NCBI GenBank assembly: GCA_012295275.1
Contig: CM022665.1
Span: 15,417,476 to 15,481,475 of the forward strand
DNA length: 64,000 bases
Direction of reading: 5' to 3'
DNA from: Chrysomallon squamiferum
Taxonomy: Eukaryota > Mollusca > Gastropoda > Neomphalida > Peltospiridae
Position 1 is the stretch's first letter, and every line of letters begins with the position of its first letter. Of this stretch, positions 1-13,200 are shown piece after piece. A program made the position numbers and the translations under genes. The notes under the pieces are model-generated. The model worked only from the letters and a program-made list of their open reading frames with translations, did no database searches and had not been told where the DNA came from.

Positions 1-299
1 CTTGATCGTTTTAATGCTCTGCTATAGTCTCTCTCTCTCTCTCTTTTAGTTTATTTTTATTTTTCCAACTGCAGTGACAACAAGATCAATGAAATAAATG
101 TTAAGTTATACAGTTTGCTGCACTTGTAGTTGGTCAATATTATATTATAAAATGTATGATTAATAATAAACTTTAATTCTAATGTTTAGTAAAATACTTT
201 TCGTCTTTACTATTACTATTATTAAAATTGTTGTTGTTATTGTTATTACTGTTGTTCTAATTGTTGTTGTTGTTGTTATTGTCGTTATGCTATTAATTT

Positions 300-301
300 A
301 T

Positions 302-371
<70 letters not shown>
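300..371. repeat. (TAC)n microsatellite
   Basis: About 24 uninterrupted TAC triplets, preceded by a TTG/TTA-rich stretch (215-300). Confidence 0.97.
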
Positions 372-372
<1 letters not shown>

Positions 373-1641
373 TAACTACTACTATTGCTATTGAAAAAAC
401 CTCCACTTATTCTCACCTTCTCACCACACTCTGTCTTGGTTGCTTGCTTTCCTTTTTGTGGTACAGAAAATTAGCAACATTTTACTTACGATTTCATTTT
501 TGACATCATTAAGATATTTTCGAGCTTTTTTCATCAAACTGAATCATAACTGATGTACTTTGTGTTCTTAAATTTTTTTATAGAAATTGTAGATATTTTA
601 TGTAATAAATTTTCAATAACTGATGTTTTCTCAGTACACTCCATGTTTCCTCCTGAGCGCTGGATTGAACATGGTTGGTGAGAGTGAAATATATCGGTCA
701 TTTTCATCCTGAAGCAAATAAGGCCTTATGATCCCAATTTGCCCTATGACGCACCATTCAGTCAGCTTTTATCTGACCATGTGGAGTTTCAACAGGTTCA
801 CGAGGTTGAGCTTAAGCCAAGAAAGGTCTGATTTGTTTGTTAATGTGTCCACTGATATGACACTGAAGAATATCAAGTCCATAATGCCCGGGTTGTCCTT
901 CTACCCTTTCAGTGATGTTTTAATAAAATGCCAACCGCTCTTCTTTATAATGATACGACTGCCCTTAGCTTAGCAAAATCCGTATTTTATAGGGAAAGAG
1001 TTTAATATCTTATACTAAGATTCATATTCAAAATGTTCATTTGTTGGGAGAGTAGTGGATTTATTTCTGGAGAGTTCAGGAGATGTTCCCGCAAAGTCTG
1101 AGTAATGTTGGGAGTTCGAGTGGAACGTGGCCGACCCAACTGTGAATTTTATTCTTGCTCCTCAAATTCTTTATTTTTATTTTTATTTTGACCACCCTCC
1201 ATATTAAAGTTTAATATTAATGGGAAAATCTACAAAATATTGTCAGTAGATTTATTAGTTGACAGTATGGTGAAAAAAACAAAACTTCAAACAGACAAAT
1301 AACATAAAATACTATAGCGGGCTACATTTCATTTATATTTACAAAATATGACCTGTGAAAGAACTGCGGATCAATTTAAAGAAAAAACACCAAAAAACCC
1401 CGGAAAATGTAAAAGAAAAAACCCAATAAATAAACAGCATTATATGAAATATATTGTTGATATTTTTAAGGTGTTTTTCAGATTTCGTGAAATCCTTCAT
1501 TGACCTCTTTGATCTATTTCCTATTCCAGTCAGTGCCACACGATTGTTTTACGGTATATATTTTCTTGTCTCTGGGAAGATATGCAAAAAAAGATCCCTT
1601 ACTGCTAACCTCTCCTTTCAACCACATTCCACTTACTTGTA
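372..1641. other. Intergenic, nothing recognised
   Basis: Unique AT-rich sequence. A plus-strand frame at 728-973 has no family resemblance. Confidence 0.6.

Positions 1642-1704
<63 letters not shown>
1642..1704. repeat. (AAT)n microsatellite
   Basis: About 21 uninterrupted AAT triplets. Confidence 0.97.
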
Positions 1705-1705
<1 letters not shown>

Positions 1706-3284
1706 TGAAATTGGAAGGCAGCAGTTTTAAACAAAATGTTTAACATGTAAAACCTTTTATTAATATTCAGCCATGTTCAGAAATATATTCCTTTATCATC
1801 TGTTGAATATTTCTGTTCTCTTTAAAGTTTGGATAGAAATTTCTTGTGACATTTGTGTTCTTTATACCGACCCAGACAAACACGAAAATTAACGACACAG
1901 CATATCAAAGAGTTATATGGATCAATGAAGGTGATTAATGTGTTTGTATGATGAAAGACATTTTGAGATGTTTGCTATGGCATAGAAGCATGACTTAAAG
2001 TTAGTATTGACCATTGATGATAACTTTTAAATTACATTTATAATTATGTGTGTGGGTGTGTTACTGATAAACACCTTAAAAATAGTTTACATTATGCTTA
2101 ATCCAAGTACGCTTTCTTGTTACGGTACTAGAATCTATTTCTGGGTGTGTATGTGTGTGTGTGTGTGTGTGTACACATACACATGTCTGCTTGTTTGTAA
2201 ATGTGTATACATCTATATTCTTGTATATAATAAATAATTCGAATAAATAGGTCTATAAAAAAAGATCATAATAATAAATAAATAAATAAAAACATATTAT
2301 ATGATATGCATTTTATGATACAAACATATTTTTTTAAAATTATTATTCAGTCAAATAACGTGTGTAATGCTGGAGGGTGGAGTGTATTTAACATTATGGG
2401 GTCACAATTTTATTCTGCGAGACCAGGCAACAAATTCACACCGCCTTTGTTACCTGTTTAATTTCAGAACCGTTCCCTAAATATGAAACCATCATTAATA
2501 TTACAGGCAATAAAAATACTACTTCTCAATCGCTTGTCTCGGAAATTACCAGCTCACGTTTCTTCACAAAGAGATGAAAAAAAAAAACCGGTGGGTTTGG
2601 AAAACGTTGTCTTTCTTCGTTTTGTATTTTCCACCCAAATTAAATTGGCTTCAATGTTTGCGTTTCTTGTCTTTCAAGATGCAGTAAATGAGTAATTTAA
2701 AGTGTCTGGCTTACATAATCCCACGCCTCATTTACAAGACAAATGGACAAAAGTTGTTTGGTTTTTCTTTTTCTTTTTTAACTTTTGTTTTGATATTTTT
2801 TTATGGTGGTTTTTAAGACACGCTCTGAACGTTGGGAGCTCTATTTTTATTTTATTTTTATTTTACGTAATCCAATGCTAGAAACAGTTACTTTTGATAC
2901 TTTGAAGACATTTTTTTTATTGTTTTAAAAATAAACATTGAAATATTCCACGAATCATTATTCTTTTTTTTATCCTTGGAAAGATCACAGATTTAATATT
3001 GGTGAAGATAATATTATTGCAGTTGTTACGGAAATTGCTTTTCTGGAGAAAAACAGAGAAAAAAAAATCTATAAAAGGAAACGAAAAAAGACAAAACAGA
3101 CGAAAAAAAATTATAAATAGAAAAGTATGATTCTCTTTCATGTTTTCATTGGTAATGGCGACAGGCGTGTGTTTTCGAAAATATATTTGGTAAATAATGT
3201 TATGTTAATGTGAAATATTAATATTAACATAAAATAAATAAATAAATAATATAGTTATGATAATAAGCGTAACAACATAAGTCG
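1705..3284. other. Intergenic, nothing recognised
   Basis: Unique AT-rich sequence with a short (GT)n (about 2153-2172) and AAAT tetramers near 2275-2290 and 3230-3248. Confidence 0.6.
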
Positions 3285-3445
3285 TAACAGAAGTAGTAGT
3301 AGCTATAGAAGTTGTACTAGTAGTAATAGCAGCAACAGCAGTAGTAGTACTAACAGTAGCAGTGGTAGTAGTAATAGTAATAATAGTAGCAGTAGAGGTA
3401 ATAGTAGCAGTAGCAGTAGCAGTACAGCAATAGTAGCCGTAGTAA
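3285..3445. repeat. Imperfect (AGT/AGC)n tract
   Basis: AGTAGTAGC-type triplets with substitutions; translated on the minus strand it gives a poly-Leu frame that is not a gene. Confidence 0.9.
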
Positions 3446-3786
3446 GAAAAATAGATATACTAGTGGTAAACAAATTAGAGAAAGAAAGAAAAACAGTCAA
3501 CAAATATTTCATTTTCAATCACATTAGAAATACTGATACATCAATACAGATAAGTGATTAATTTAAAATAATATACAAGTTACACAAATAAATAAGGTGC
3601 AGAGACGAACACACAGTAGCTATTTGTTTCTCATAACAACATAAACACTAATTAACATAAATAAATACAACTCTGTAATGCCCTATTGTTCCCGATGCAA
3701 GAGGTTCTTCATTACAAATGAAGACCAAAGGTTTTGAATATGATCCTAGTTCTATTATTCTGTAATAAAAATTCTGCAACGATAAA

Positions 3787-3802
3787 TTTATTTATTTATT
3801 AC

Positions 3803-3837
<35 letters not shown>

Positions 3838-3890
3838 GTAGTAGTAGTAGTAGTAGTAGTAGTAGCAGTAGCAGTAGTAGTAGTAGCAGC
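3787..3890. repeat. (ATT)n then (AGT)n compound microsatellite
   Basis: ATT triplets to about 3837, then AGT/AGC triplets to 3890. Confidence 0.95.
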
Positions 3891-4598
3891 TGCATTAAAA
3901 AAAATTAAAATTAAAAATTAAATGTAATATAGGTAATTTTAAAAGATATCAAAACCGAATGCAATATCTCAGGTTTTTGGTGGTTCTTCACTATATGTAA
4001 TTGTCCCGCGGAACAAGGGAGTATCATATTTTAGCTGCATGCTGTAATTATGGAGCTAGATAAAGGAAAAGAAATTTGACCGCACAGTTTTTCTCACAGA
4101 CGTCAAATTGATAGGACACCCAGAAACTGTTACGCCACTTGAGTCCGTTCAAGCAAATACACTGATGCAACTGCGAGGTTCAGTCGTGGCTCGAGCGTAA
4201 TAAAACCAGTCTATAGGTCTATATTTGGAATGTACGCGGAATATTAACAATAATTATTCAGTGATGAGGAATAAAAAAGGAAAGAAAGAAGAAATATTGT
4301 ATTTAACAACGCTCTGAAAACAGTTTTGGTCCAGTGTTATACGTCATAAGGCATATTGTTAACGACATACGAATGATGAGAGTGAAAACTCTCTGGCGCC
4401 ATACAGTGCTGTAATTATTTTATGTATCCCTCCACAGATAGGAAGACACTTTCCATGGTCTTTGATAAACTAGACGTAGGACGCAGGCTGGAAAAGGCAA
4501 CAGCGCAGTTAGAGCTCTGAGGATAAAGATGATATGACCAAAAACACGCAAGGTCTGCATTCGCTCATAAGCTGTGGTACCTGTGTCTCTGTGGGTGT
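3891..4598. other. Intergenic, nothing recognised
   Basis: Unique sequence, somewhat less AT-rich around 4080-4220. No frame or structured RNA recognised. Confidence 0.6.
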
Positions 4599-4770
4599 AT
4601 GTATGAATGTATGTATATATGTATGTATGTATGTATGTATATACCTGTGTATGTGTGTATATGTATGTATGTACGCTGTGTATATATGTATGTAATATGT
4701 ATGTGTGTATGAATGTATGTATCTGCATATGTATGTTAGTATGTAGGTAAGTACGTATGTATGCATGTCT
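4599..4770. repeat. Imperfect (TATG)n tract
   Basis: TATG/TGTA tetramers with interruptions; the overlapping HTYI-type minus-strand frames are repeat translations. Confidence 0.9.
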
Positions 4771-5264
4771 ATATGTCTATATTTTCTTTAGGTATTTATG
4801 TATTTATGTATGAATGTATATTTAAATGTGTATATGAATATATATCATTTCAAAATTATATATCTTGTATGTCTGTGTTTGTGAGTGTGTGTGCGTGTGA
4901 ATATTTTCGAAAGAATGTAGTAGGTCTTGTGTAACCGAAATTCAATATATGCCGCTATTAAAATTTTTGTCCCATAGTAATAAAAATTTAATAACTGATA
5001 AATATTTATAATTTTAACACGACACTTAACAACACACTTGATGACCGGGTTACCTTTGTCTGAAATATGCACAACCATGTTGCTAATGTTGCATTGGAAT
5101 TTGAGTCCTGATTTCACTACAAAGTGATATCATTATTAAACTTTTGTTTATTGGACACATATCTTAAAGTGTACCTACAGCGGTACGAGTGAACACTTTA
5201 TTTTAAGTTTTAAAAGGTTTGAACAATCTGTCATCGTTAATTACAAAAAAAATGGCGGGCGCGC

Positions 5265-5267
<3 letters not shown>

Positions 5268-5295
<28 letters not shown>
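5268..5295. repeat. Poly(T), 28 nt
   Basis: Uninterrupted T run following a GC-rich GGCGGGCGCGCG. Confidence 0.95.
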
Positions 5296-5298
<3 letters not shown>

Positions 5299-5470
5299 CT
5301 GTACTCTTTTATTGCTATACTTCTTTCTCAATAAATAAATAAATAAAGAAATTAAATAAATTTTAAAAAATAATTTAAAAATTGAAATAAAAAAAGACAA
5401 CAAATAAAACCTAAGTTTAAAAATGCAGAATATATTTAAATTATTATCTTCTAATCTTCAAAGAAAATTA

Positions 5471-5529
5471 AAATAAAGATAATTATTAATATTTATAGGC
5501 ATGTGGTTAAACCGTGCTTTTAAAAATAA
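5471..5529 (+). repeat. 59-bp direct duplication, copy 1
   Basis: Identical to 5890-5948 except for two adjacent bases (GGCATGTGG versus GGCGAGTGG). The segment includes TGGTTAAACCGTGC, which resembles the D-arm of a Leu/Ser tRNA, but no B box follows. Confidence 0.9.
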
Positions 5530-5889
5530 GTTAACCGTGAAGGTTAAATGAAAAAAACAAAAACAACAACAACAACATTTGATACATGATATATAACAAA
5601 GTTTGTTTTTACTGGCCACCTTCAGCCAATCTTCTAATCTGATTAAGAAAAATCAACAGGTTAATAAACAATGTATTAACCGCACCTGCTTCAGAGCAGA
5701 CGTTGTACATATTCTGCAAGTCAGAAACAATGACGTACTCAACAGTTTTGAGTTATTCGTATACTACTTAAAACATTAAGATAAGTTTTGTTAATGATGG
5801 TGATATAACTATAATTAAAACGACTGTTATGTGACTTTAAACTTAAAGACTCTAAAACAAAGAAGACATCAAATCAATCAGAATGAGGT

Positions 5890-5948
5890 AAATAAAGATA
5901 ATTATTAATATTTATAGGCGAGTGGTTAAACCGTGCTTTTAAAAATAA
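5890..5948 (+). repeat. 59-bp direct duplication, copy 2
   Basis: 57 of 59 bases match the copy at 5471, 419 bp upstream. GGCGAGTGGTTAAACCG here is even closer to a tRNA A box, but there is no downstream B box. Confidence 0.9.
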
Positions 5949-6779
5949 ATACAGAAATATTCCACAAATTATTATTATTTGAACGGGTGTACTGGAACGG
6001 GCATCAGAAAAAAAATAAAAATAATAATAATAATAATTTGGATGATATAAAAGTACTAAAAGACGTTAGGTATTTTCTAACTGACAGAGTGATGATTTCA
6101 GGGGTGAAGGGTCGCAAGGTTGATTCTTCACGATCCATTATGTTATATACTGTTTTAGCCTGTTTGTTTGAATGTGTTTTTTTGTTTGTTTTTTTGTTGT
6201 TGTTTTTTTTAAAATATATATATAGTTTTAGAATTCTGTCACTTACGATAGTGATTTTCACAAATATTTATTTTAGTTAAAAAACAATCCACATTTATTC
6301 ATATATTTCAGTAACTTAACCGAACTTGTATGGATTTTATTCCATAAATCTCTAGACTACTGCCCCTGATAAAGATTCTTTATGTAGATCAGAGGCCAAG
6401 TCTGTGAAATCTAGTCGGTGAAAACATCAAGACTCGCTGTGTCTGAAAGTACGACTATCACGATAAAAGATATAAAATATATCACTTTAATACACACTAT
6501 CGGATATATTTATCTCTAATTATCAATTTTATAGTAACCCGGGATTCTCGTGTTTTATTGTCCTGAAGAAGATTAAGCAGGTTTCAGCGGAAAATGTATC
6601 TTGCTGTGGAAAACCCTTTCAGGATAGTGGATAAGTCTGTTTCACTGTCGTATACAGGTCTTCCAGAAGGTCTGACTGTTTGTTGTGTTTAAAGACAGCA
6701 TCACATTTCTTTCATTAATTTTCTGCCATCAGTTATTTAATAGATTAAGTCTTTATTAACAAATAGTTAAAATATTTGA

Positions 6780-7260
6780 AAGTTTCTTTTTTAGGTCTTG
6801 AACAATTACAACATTTAAACTCAATGACACGGCCGTAACGTTTATTTCTAATAACCCGTATTTCATATTCTCAATCTTTTGCCCTCAACTTTGGCCTTTC
6901 CCTTTGACCTAATCCGCAACGTCCATTTGGTCAGTTTGAATCTTCTTTCGAACTTCTGAGTTCGAAAGCAATGATTACGACATTGGAATACAAATTACAG
7001 ATTCAGTTATTTCCAAAACATCGACAAATCTCTGACCGTGTTAAATATGGCGATAGACAATTAAAGCACACGCGGCGTATTGCAATTAGGATGATTTAAT
7101 CTGATAATTTCCTTCAGCTAATGGACTCGAACGCGAGAGTCGTCGCGAAACCAGACGGCGGCACGTCGCGGAATTCCACCAGACCCAGATCATCATGGCC
7201 GCGTCCAATCAGGTTAATGGTTCACTCAGTTATCTGCCCATGGTCGGGAACGCACCAATA
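6780..7260. promoter_or_regulatory. Complex unique block, candidate distal regulatory element
   Basis: Repeat-free and richer in GC and CpG than its flanks. It contains a TGACCT half-site running into TAATCC (6905-6915) and homeodomain-like CAATTAG/TTTAATC motifs (about 7083-7101). Such motifs are short and common, so the call is inference only. Confidence 0.25.
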
Positions 7261-7883
7261 ATGTGTGGCTTAATTTGGTGTTAAACATTTGATAATAAAG
7301 ATGACCAACCGTGACCTTTTGGGTTTAAGATGACCGGGTTCATTTTCAGAGGAAAAGCATGGGAATTGCATATAATGTGTCTGGTGTAATATAATGTAAT
7401 TATTACTGTCAGCTGCTGTTGTCTTTACGTCTGTCCTTGTGTTGAAATGTCCATATGATTCAATGTTAATTAACTTTATTAATAAAAAAATAACTACAAA
7501 CAATGGGATTTAAACTGATTTATCAAGATTAAATGACGGTCTGGTTTTAAAGTGACAAAATGTTCAGCACTGTTATCATCGTGAGATATAAAACTCTTTC
7601 ATATCCAACTGCGTTTTTTTAAAAGTCACATTCTCCGGTGTCTAATATATGTTTGTTATCACACACAAAGCGATTATTTAGAACATTACTTTTGTATTTG
7701 ATATTTGATACGATCAGATTTATCTATTAAATCATGTTTGTGTAAGTGAAACAGAAAGAAAGAACTTTAATACAGTGATATCTGTTGTGTGTGAAAAATG
7801 CAAAAGAGGAAAACAAAAGAACAACAGTTGAATTAGATAACAATAAAATATAAAACAAATAACCAGGGAGGGAGCGAAGATGG

Positions 7884-7884
<1 letters not shown>

Positions 7885-7972
<88 letters not shown>
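7885..7972. repeat. (AG)n microsatellite
   Basis: About 88 bp of AG, with one interruption near its start. Confidence 0.97.
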
Positions 7973-7974
<2 letters not shown>

Positions 7975-8019
7975 TAAATCAGAGTGAATAATAAATAAAT
8001 GAATAGTAATGGTAATAAG

Positions 8020-8029
8020 GATGATGATA

Positions 8030-8076
<47 letters not shown>

Positions 8077-8090
8077 AATAATAATAATAA
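8020..8090. repeat. (ATG)n-(AAT)n compound microsatellite
   Basis: ATG triplets followed by AAT triplets, 48 bp beyond the preceding (AG)n tract. Confidence 0.95.
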
Positions 8091-9479
8091 AAATCATCAG
8101 TTGTCAACAAAACTCACATTTTATACGTCAGCATAAGACAGAACCCAACACAGGCCTCTCACTTACTTCAGCTACGGTCCGGAGTGTTGTGATCAAACGT
8201 CAAGAACCGCTCATCATTCGTTGAATTATTACGTTCTGATATAATTCAATCAGATGTGACCATCTAATTAGCGAGGGTCAAAGCTAACACACGTGACAGA
8301 CCGGATTAACGGGATATTTCTAGGATTTATTTTATATTGATGGCTTGTCCAGTAAATCAGAGTGGTCGGATTAAAGTGACTGGTATTTTAATAACAGGGA
8401 TTACCTTCCTTTATTAATGTATTTTCCTTTTATTAAGTGTTAATTGTGTAGTGGAATATCTGCAAGGGCCGCAAGAGAAGGCTTAAAATCCTGAAGTCTT
8501 AAAAATTGTTCACGTTGTTATGTGTATATATGTATCTGTGTATGTGTGCGTTTTTGTGTATAATATTATGTCCATGTATGTATATATGTATCATTGTGTG
8601 TCTGTGTGTGTGTGTATGTGTGTATATAAATGTATATAATTTCAAGACCAAGGTCTAAACAACAGTTACAAAATAAAAACAAAAAAAGTAAGTTAATATC
8701 CACATTAAAAAGGAAAAACAAAGCAAGGGAGAATAAAATAAAATGTAACAAAAATAAAATTAATATTTTTTTTATCGCGTCTTCCGCCTCTTTTATTGTA
8801 ACAAGTAAAATAATATTAATAACATCATTTACAACAATCATAAAATAAATAATTAATAACTTTCGACACAAAAAAAAAAAAAAATAAAAAAAATAAAATA
8901 AATAAAGAGTAAAAAACCCAACCTATAGCATGAATCATACGAAGTGCATAGATTTCGTTTATTTAATTTTTAATTTTTATTTATTTATTTATTTTTTTAC
9001 TTAAATGTAATTAAATTAATATATTCCTGAAAATTATGCTGTTCATATTAACAACGTCCTTTTAAATCTCCTTAAGAGGTTGAGGTTATAAACAAGATGT
9101 AGTAAAAACCAAAGCGAAACCTGTTTATTAATTTTTGTTTATGTTTTTGAATACTGGTCTTTTGTTCGTTTGTAATTTCACAAAGTAATATATTATTATT
9201 ATTATTAAATGTTTTAACCGCTGTAAACTGAGCTACAACATTTGTTAGTGTGATATATTAAATATCTTCCTCGTGTTTCTTGGTTCATTATCTCTCTTTC
9301 CTCTTCTCTAATGCTTTCATTTCCTGTTTCTGTTTCTTAAGTGTAAAAATGAAAAGCAGAGAGAAAGATGATATTGTAAATAAAGAGTAAGAGAGCACAT
9401 CACAGAATAGAAACCGAAACGGAAAAACAAATAAGAGATAAGAGGGAGAATTATATATATATCAAAAAGAGGGCAACAG

Positions 9480-9482
<3 letters not shown>
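8091..9482. other. Intergenic, nothing recognised
   Basis: Unique AT-rich sequence with short TATG, A-rich and AAAT tracts (8560-8910). Confidence 0.6.

Positions 9483-9565
<83 letters not shown>
9483..9565. repeat. (AG)n microsatellite
   Basis: 83 bp, pure. Confidence 0.97.
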
Positions 9566-9568
<3 letters not shown>

Positions 9569-9689
9569 GCAGAAAGAGAAACAGAGAAAGTAATGGACTC
9601 GAATACGATGAGAACATACAGCTGAAAAACAATGACAGAAACTAATATGTAAGATGGAGCGTGAGAAACACAAGGCAGCGAGACGGACG

Positions 9690-10290
9690 TGTATTCACAC
9701 GGTCTTATAGTTCACATCTTTAATTTGAAAGTATATTTGGACAGAATCTTGTATAAAGACAACCTCGGTGACTTCGTGGCCCGCATCACGATTTTATTTA
9801 CGGTGTCCGACCAGTGATTTACGACTGTCTTGTATGGACTGCCGTCTCTCCGACGTTAATAAGGATTTGAAAAGAATTACCTGATGAATATCAAGGAATC
9901 CTTTTAATCCACTGACATTATATTTTATGTGGAATAAAGGAATATTCAGTGAGCACTTTTCAGCGGTAGAAACAATCTTTTGAACCTATCGACCTTCCAG
10001 AACTATAGTTTTTCAATTAAGTTCAAACTATATACGTTTACATAGTGAAAATCCGCGGTTTTTATCACAGCCTTGCACACAAAAGGATGTGTAAACAATA
10101 TTATCATTATTTTCACTTCAATCAAAGCTTTTTCATTGCCTTAATTACCGGCAAAGGTCGCTTTGACCGATCGAGATTTTTTCTTCTGATTGTTTGTTTC
10201 TGAGGCACGTGTCTTGGCATAAACCATGGGGCACGATTTGGGAATACCATGTTTTTATTGGATTTAACGATGATTTAAATCAAAGTGTTT
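9690..10290. promoter_or_regulatory. Complex unique block, candidate distal regulatory element
   Basis: Repeat-free sequence with a Fox-like TGTAAACAA (10090-10098), a TCF/LEF-like ATCAAAG (10121-10127) and a TTAATTA motif (10141-10147) within 60 bp. Inference only. Confidence 0.25.
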
Positions 10291-10914
10291 TAAAGTGAGG
10301 TGTATTATAATTAAGAGCTCACAACTGGATTTTTAGTTAAAATACAATATTGTCGTTTTCAAAAGAGGTTTATTAATAAATATTTGCAAGGAAGCAGAAA
10401 CAAAGAAGGAAAGAAAACTGAAATAAGAAAGAAAGAATAAATGAATGAATGAACGAATGAAAGAAATTAAGATCAATAAAATATATATATATATAATATT
10501 AATAAATAAATAGAAGAAAGAATGAAATTAAGAAAAACAAATGATTAGTGTTTCGATAGAAACTTTTAAAAAAGAATCAACTACAAAGTCGAAAGAACTA
10601 AAAAATGAAAATGCTACCCAGTTGTGAATTTTTTAGTGACTGAAACAGTTATATATATTTCTCAAAACTCAGTACAAAAAAAAACAAAACAAACAAACAA
10701 ACAAACAAAAAACAACAACAAATATTAATAAGTAAATAAATAAATAATTAATTAATTATATTGTACAGCCAGAAATACATACATATTCATACAAACACAC
10801 CCACCCACACCACACAAATACCCCAGTACAAACATACACATACACACATACATACAATAGATACACACACACAAATATATGCATACATACACACGTACAT
10901 ACATAAGTGCCTCT

Positions 10915-11062
10915 TGTTATGTACATAAATAAATATATAAATAATTACAAATAAAACATAACAAAGTCATAAACAGAATATAATATAATATAATAGAACA
11001 GAATAGAATAAAATAAAATAAACCCAGCTAAACTTAAGTAAACTGATTTAAATTAAACTAAA
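10915..11062 (+). repeat. Dispersed AT-rich repeat, copy 1
   Basis: GTTATGTACATAAATAAATA followed by TATAAATA, then after an A-rich stretch CCCAGCTAAACTTAAGTAAA. The same two blocks in the same order recur at 15081-15170, with a shorter interval. Confidence 0.6.
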
Positions 11063-11402
11063 ATACATACATACGTACATAAGTTCATACATATGTACAT
11101 AAATAAATACTCACTCACACACACACACACATTTACTGGAGTAAATAACATGAAAAAATATCTAGACATTTGTTAACAATAAAACAGTAGCTCTTTGTTA
11201 TCTTTCACAGAAAATCTCTGACATGAAATTACTATAAACTGGAGAGGTTACATAAACAACAGTTTAACCAGTTCTGACAGTTTATTAATAGTCAGTACAA
11301 TGAAAGAAAGGAAGAAATAAAATAATAATAATAATAATAATAAAATTAAATTAAAGAGGAAAAAAAAAAAAGGATGAAAGAAAGAAAAAGAAAGAAAGAA
11401 TG

Positions 11403-11643
11403 AATGAAAGAAAAAAGAAAGCAAGCAGAAAAAGAAGCTTTATTCTGAACAAAGTAAAATAAGTTTAAGTAAGATTATTTTTAAAAAAATCAGTTAACAA
11501 TTTAAAAACAAATGATAAAAAATAATAATGTTAATAATAAGAAAATCATCTTGTAGATATTTGATAACAAACAAAGGAACAATAGGTCTTTACCGATATT
11601 AACTTTCATGAAAACGATTTTCTATGGCTACCGCTTGATTTAT
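11403..11643 (+). repeat. 241-bp direct duplication, copy A
   Basis: Matches 13201-13441 along its whole length, with scattered substitutions and small compensating indels. Shared landmarks include CTTTATTCTGAACAAA, GTAGATATTTGATAACAAAC, AACTTTCATGAAAACGATTT and GCTACCGCTTGATTTAT. No terminal inverted repeats or pol III boxes were seen, and both copies sit next to A-rich or AAT repeats. It could be a segmental duplication or an undescribed non-autonomous element. Confidence 0.9.
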
Positions 11644-13095
11644 GACAACTAAACCCGTATAGATTGCTTGATATCATTCCAATCTTCACATATTTGTTAT
11701 AACTGACGCGTTCAGCTGACCCCATTGTAAAAAGAAACCTTTCAAAGAGTTTTTTTTTTATAGATATTTAGCTGATACTCAAACAGGGTCATGAAATGTT
11801 AAATGACTAAACACGAAGCATCATACTATTGCTTCAGTCACACGTCAGACAATTTAGAACGCTTCCATTACCAGATGTTTAAAAGATCTTATTGTAGAGA
11901 CATCAAGATTCGGTCGATTCACGCATCTCGTTGACAAGAGATATACACAAAAACACCATCTAATGACACACCATCGTCCACACTGAAGATGTCCTATTAA
12001 AAAGGGGAACAAATGGACAGCACCGGAGTCAAATTTCCGTTTGGCACTTGCTCGAGGATCGGCGCGAGGAGAAAGAGAAAAAAGCAGACGTCTGTTTTGG
12101 GGCGAGCTGACGAACTCCTTTCTTCGCGAATAAAGCCACGTTTACCCTTCAAGTGGCAGCCCGTTTTAATGGACAGTTTTGACCAAACAGTCTAAATGGC
12201 AAAGCTCAGTGACATGTCCTTGTTGGCGGCTTCGATTGTTAATTATAGACGTTATTTGCCATTCTGTTCTCTGTCCGCCCTCGTAACGCTCGCGGACTTA
12301 CAATTTAGGACCGACGTCGAGGTATAAAAAAAAAAAAAAAAAAAAGAAGAAGAAAAAAAGAAGAGAGAATCTATTGGTGACCATTTGGTCAGTCGACAAT
12401 TTAAACTAGACACTTCACCATAACGAAGTGTCAGCCTTCATATTTACTTCCACCGCTGGACATGCGCTGTCAAAGATATAAATGAAATTAAGATGAAATA
12501 AATCTTTTGTCTTCGTTTGTTTTGTTTTTTTGTTTTTTGTATTTTACAGTTGGCTTGTTATCAATTACACCAGACGATAATTAATTCAAAATGATAATGT
12601 AATGACGTTCTAGGACAATACTTTAATGGCAGTGAGATATTTGTCTTCAGGCTTAAGTTGGAAGATAAAAGAATATGGATTTATGTTTTCACGTGTCCAA
12701 ATATCTGCAATGTTCTTTGTTTCTTAAACAAAGCCACACATTCCTTGATGTTTTAGAGCAGATGTTGTTTTGTCTAATTTGTACATTATTTGCAAAATAA
12801 AAACATAAAAAAAACATCTGTATTTCACATTAATAATATATTTTACAGATTAATAATCTTTAAAGAAAAAAGATGTTAATCTTCTTTGTAGACGAAGTAC
12901 ATATTGAATCATATCAGAAATGGACACATAAGAGTGCCATTTCACAAATTTGCCTAAAAATAACTGTGACCTCAAGATCAAAGCAAATTATCCCGATACT
13001 TGAGCAAAAACAGCAAGACATTTTTTGTTTAGTTTAATCAAGTTTTTATCATCATCATCATATCATGTTAGCATTCTCGTCATCGTAATCACCGT
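11644..13095. other. Intergenic, with a GC-richer segment
   Basis: 11990-12310 is CpG-containing and holds a 60-codon frame (12013-12195) with no recognised product. An A19 run near 12328 follows. The rest is unique AT-rich sequence. Confidence 0.5.
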
Positions 13096-13125
13096 GATGA
13101 TGATGATGATGATGATGATGATATT

Positions 13126-13164
<39 letters not shown>

Positions 13165-13195
13165 TATTATTATTATTATTATTATTATAAATATG
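13096..13195. repeat. (ATG)n-(AAT)n-(ATT)n palindromic microsatellite
   Basis: ATG triplets, then AAT triplets that switch to ATT at 13163/13164. Arms of about 31 bp are self-complementary, and the flanks (ATATTTATAA, TTATAAATAT) are also complementary. A hairpin or cruciform is possible. Confidence 0.92.
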
Positions 13196-13200
13196 ATCAT

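Noticed and set aside
7100-7200. GCGTTCGAGTCC on the minus strand as a B box
   Set aside because: No acceptable A box or tRNA-like fold at the required distance.
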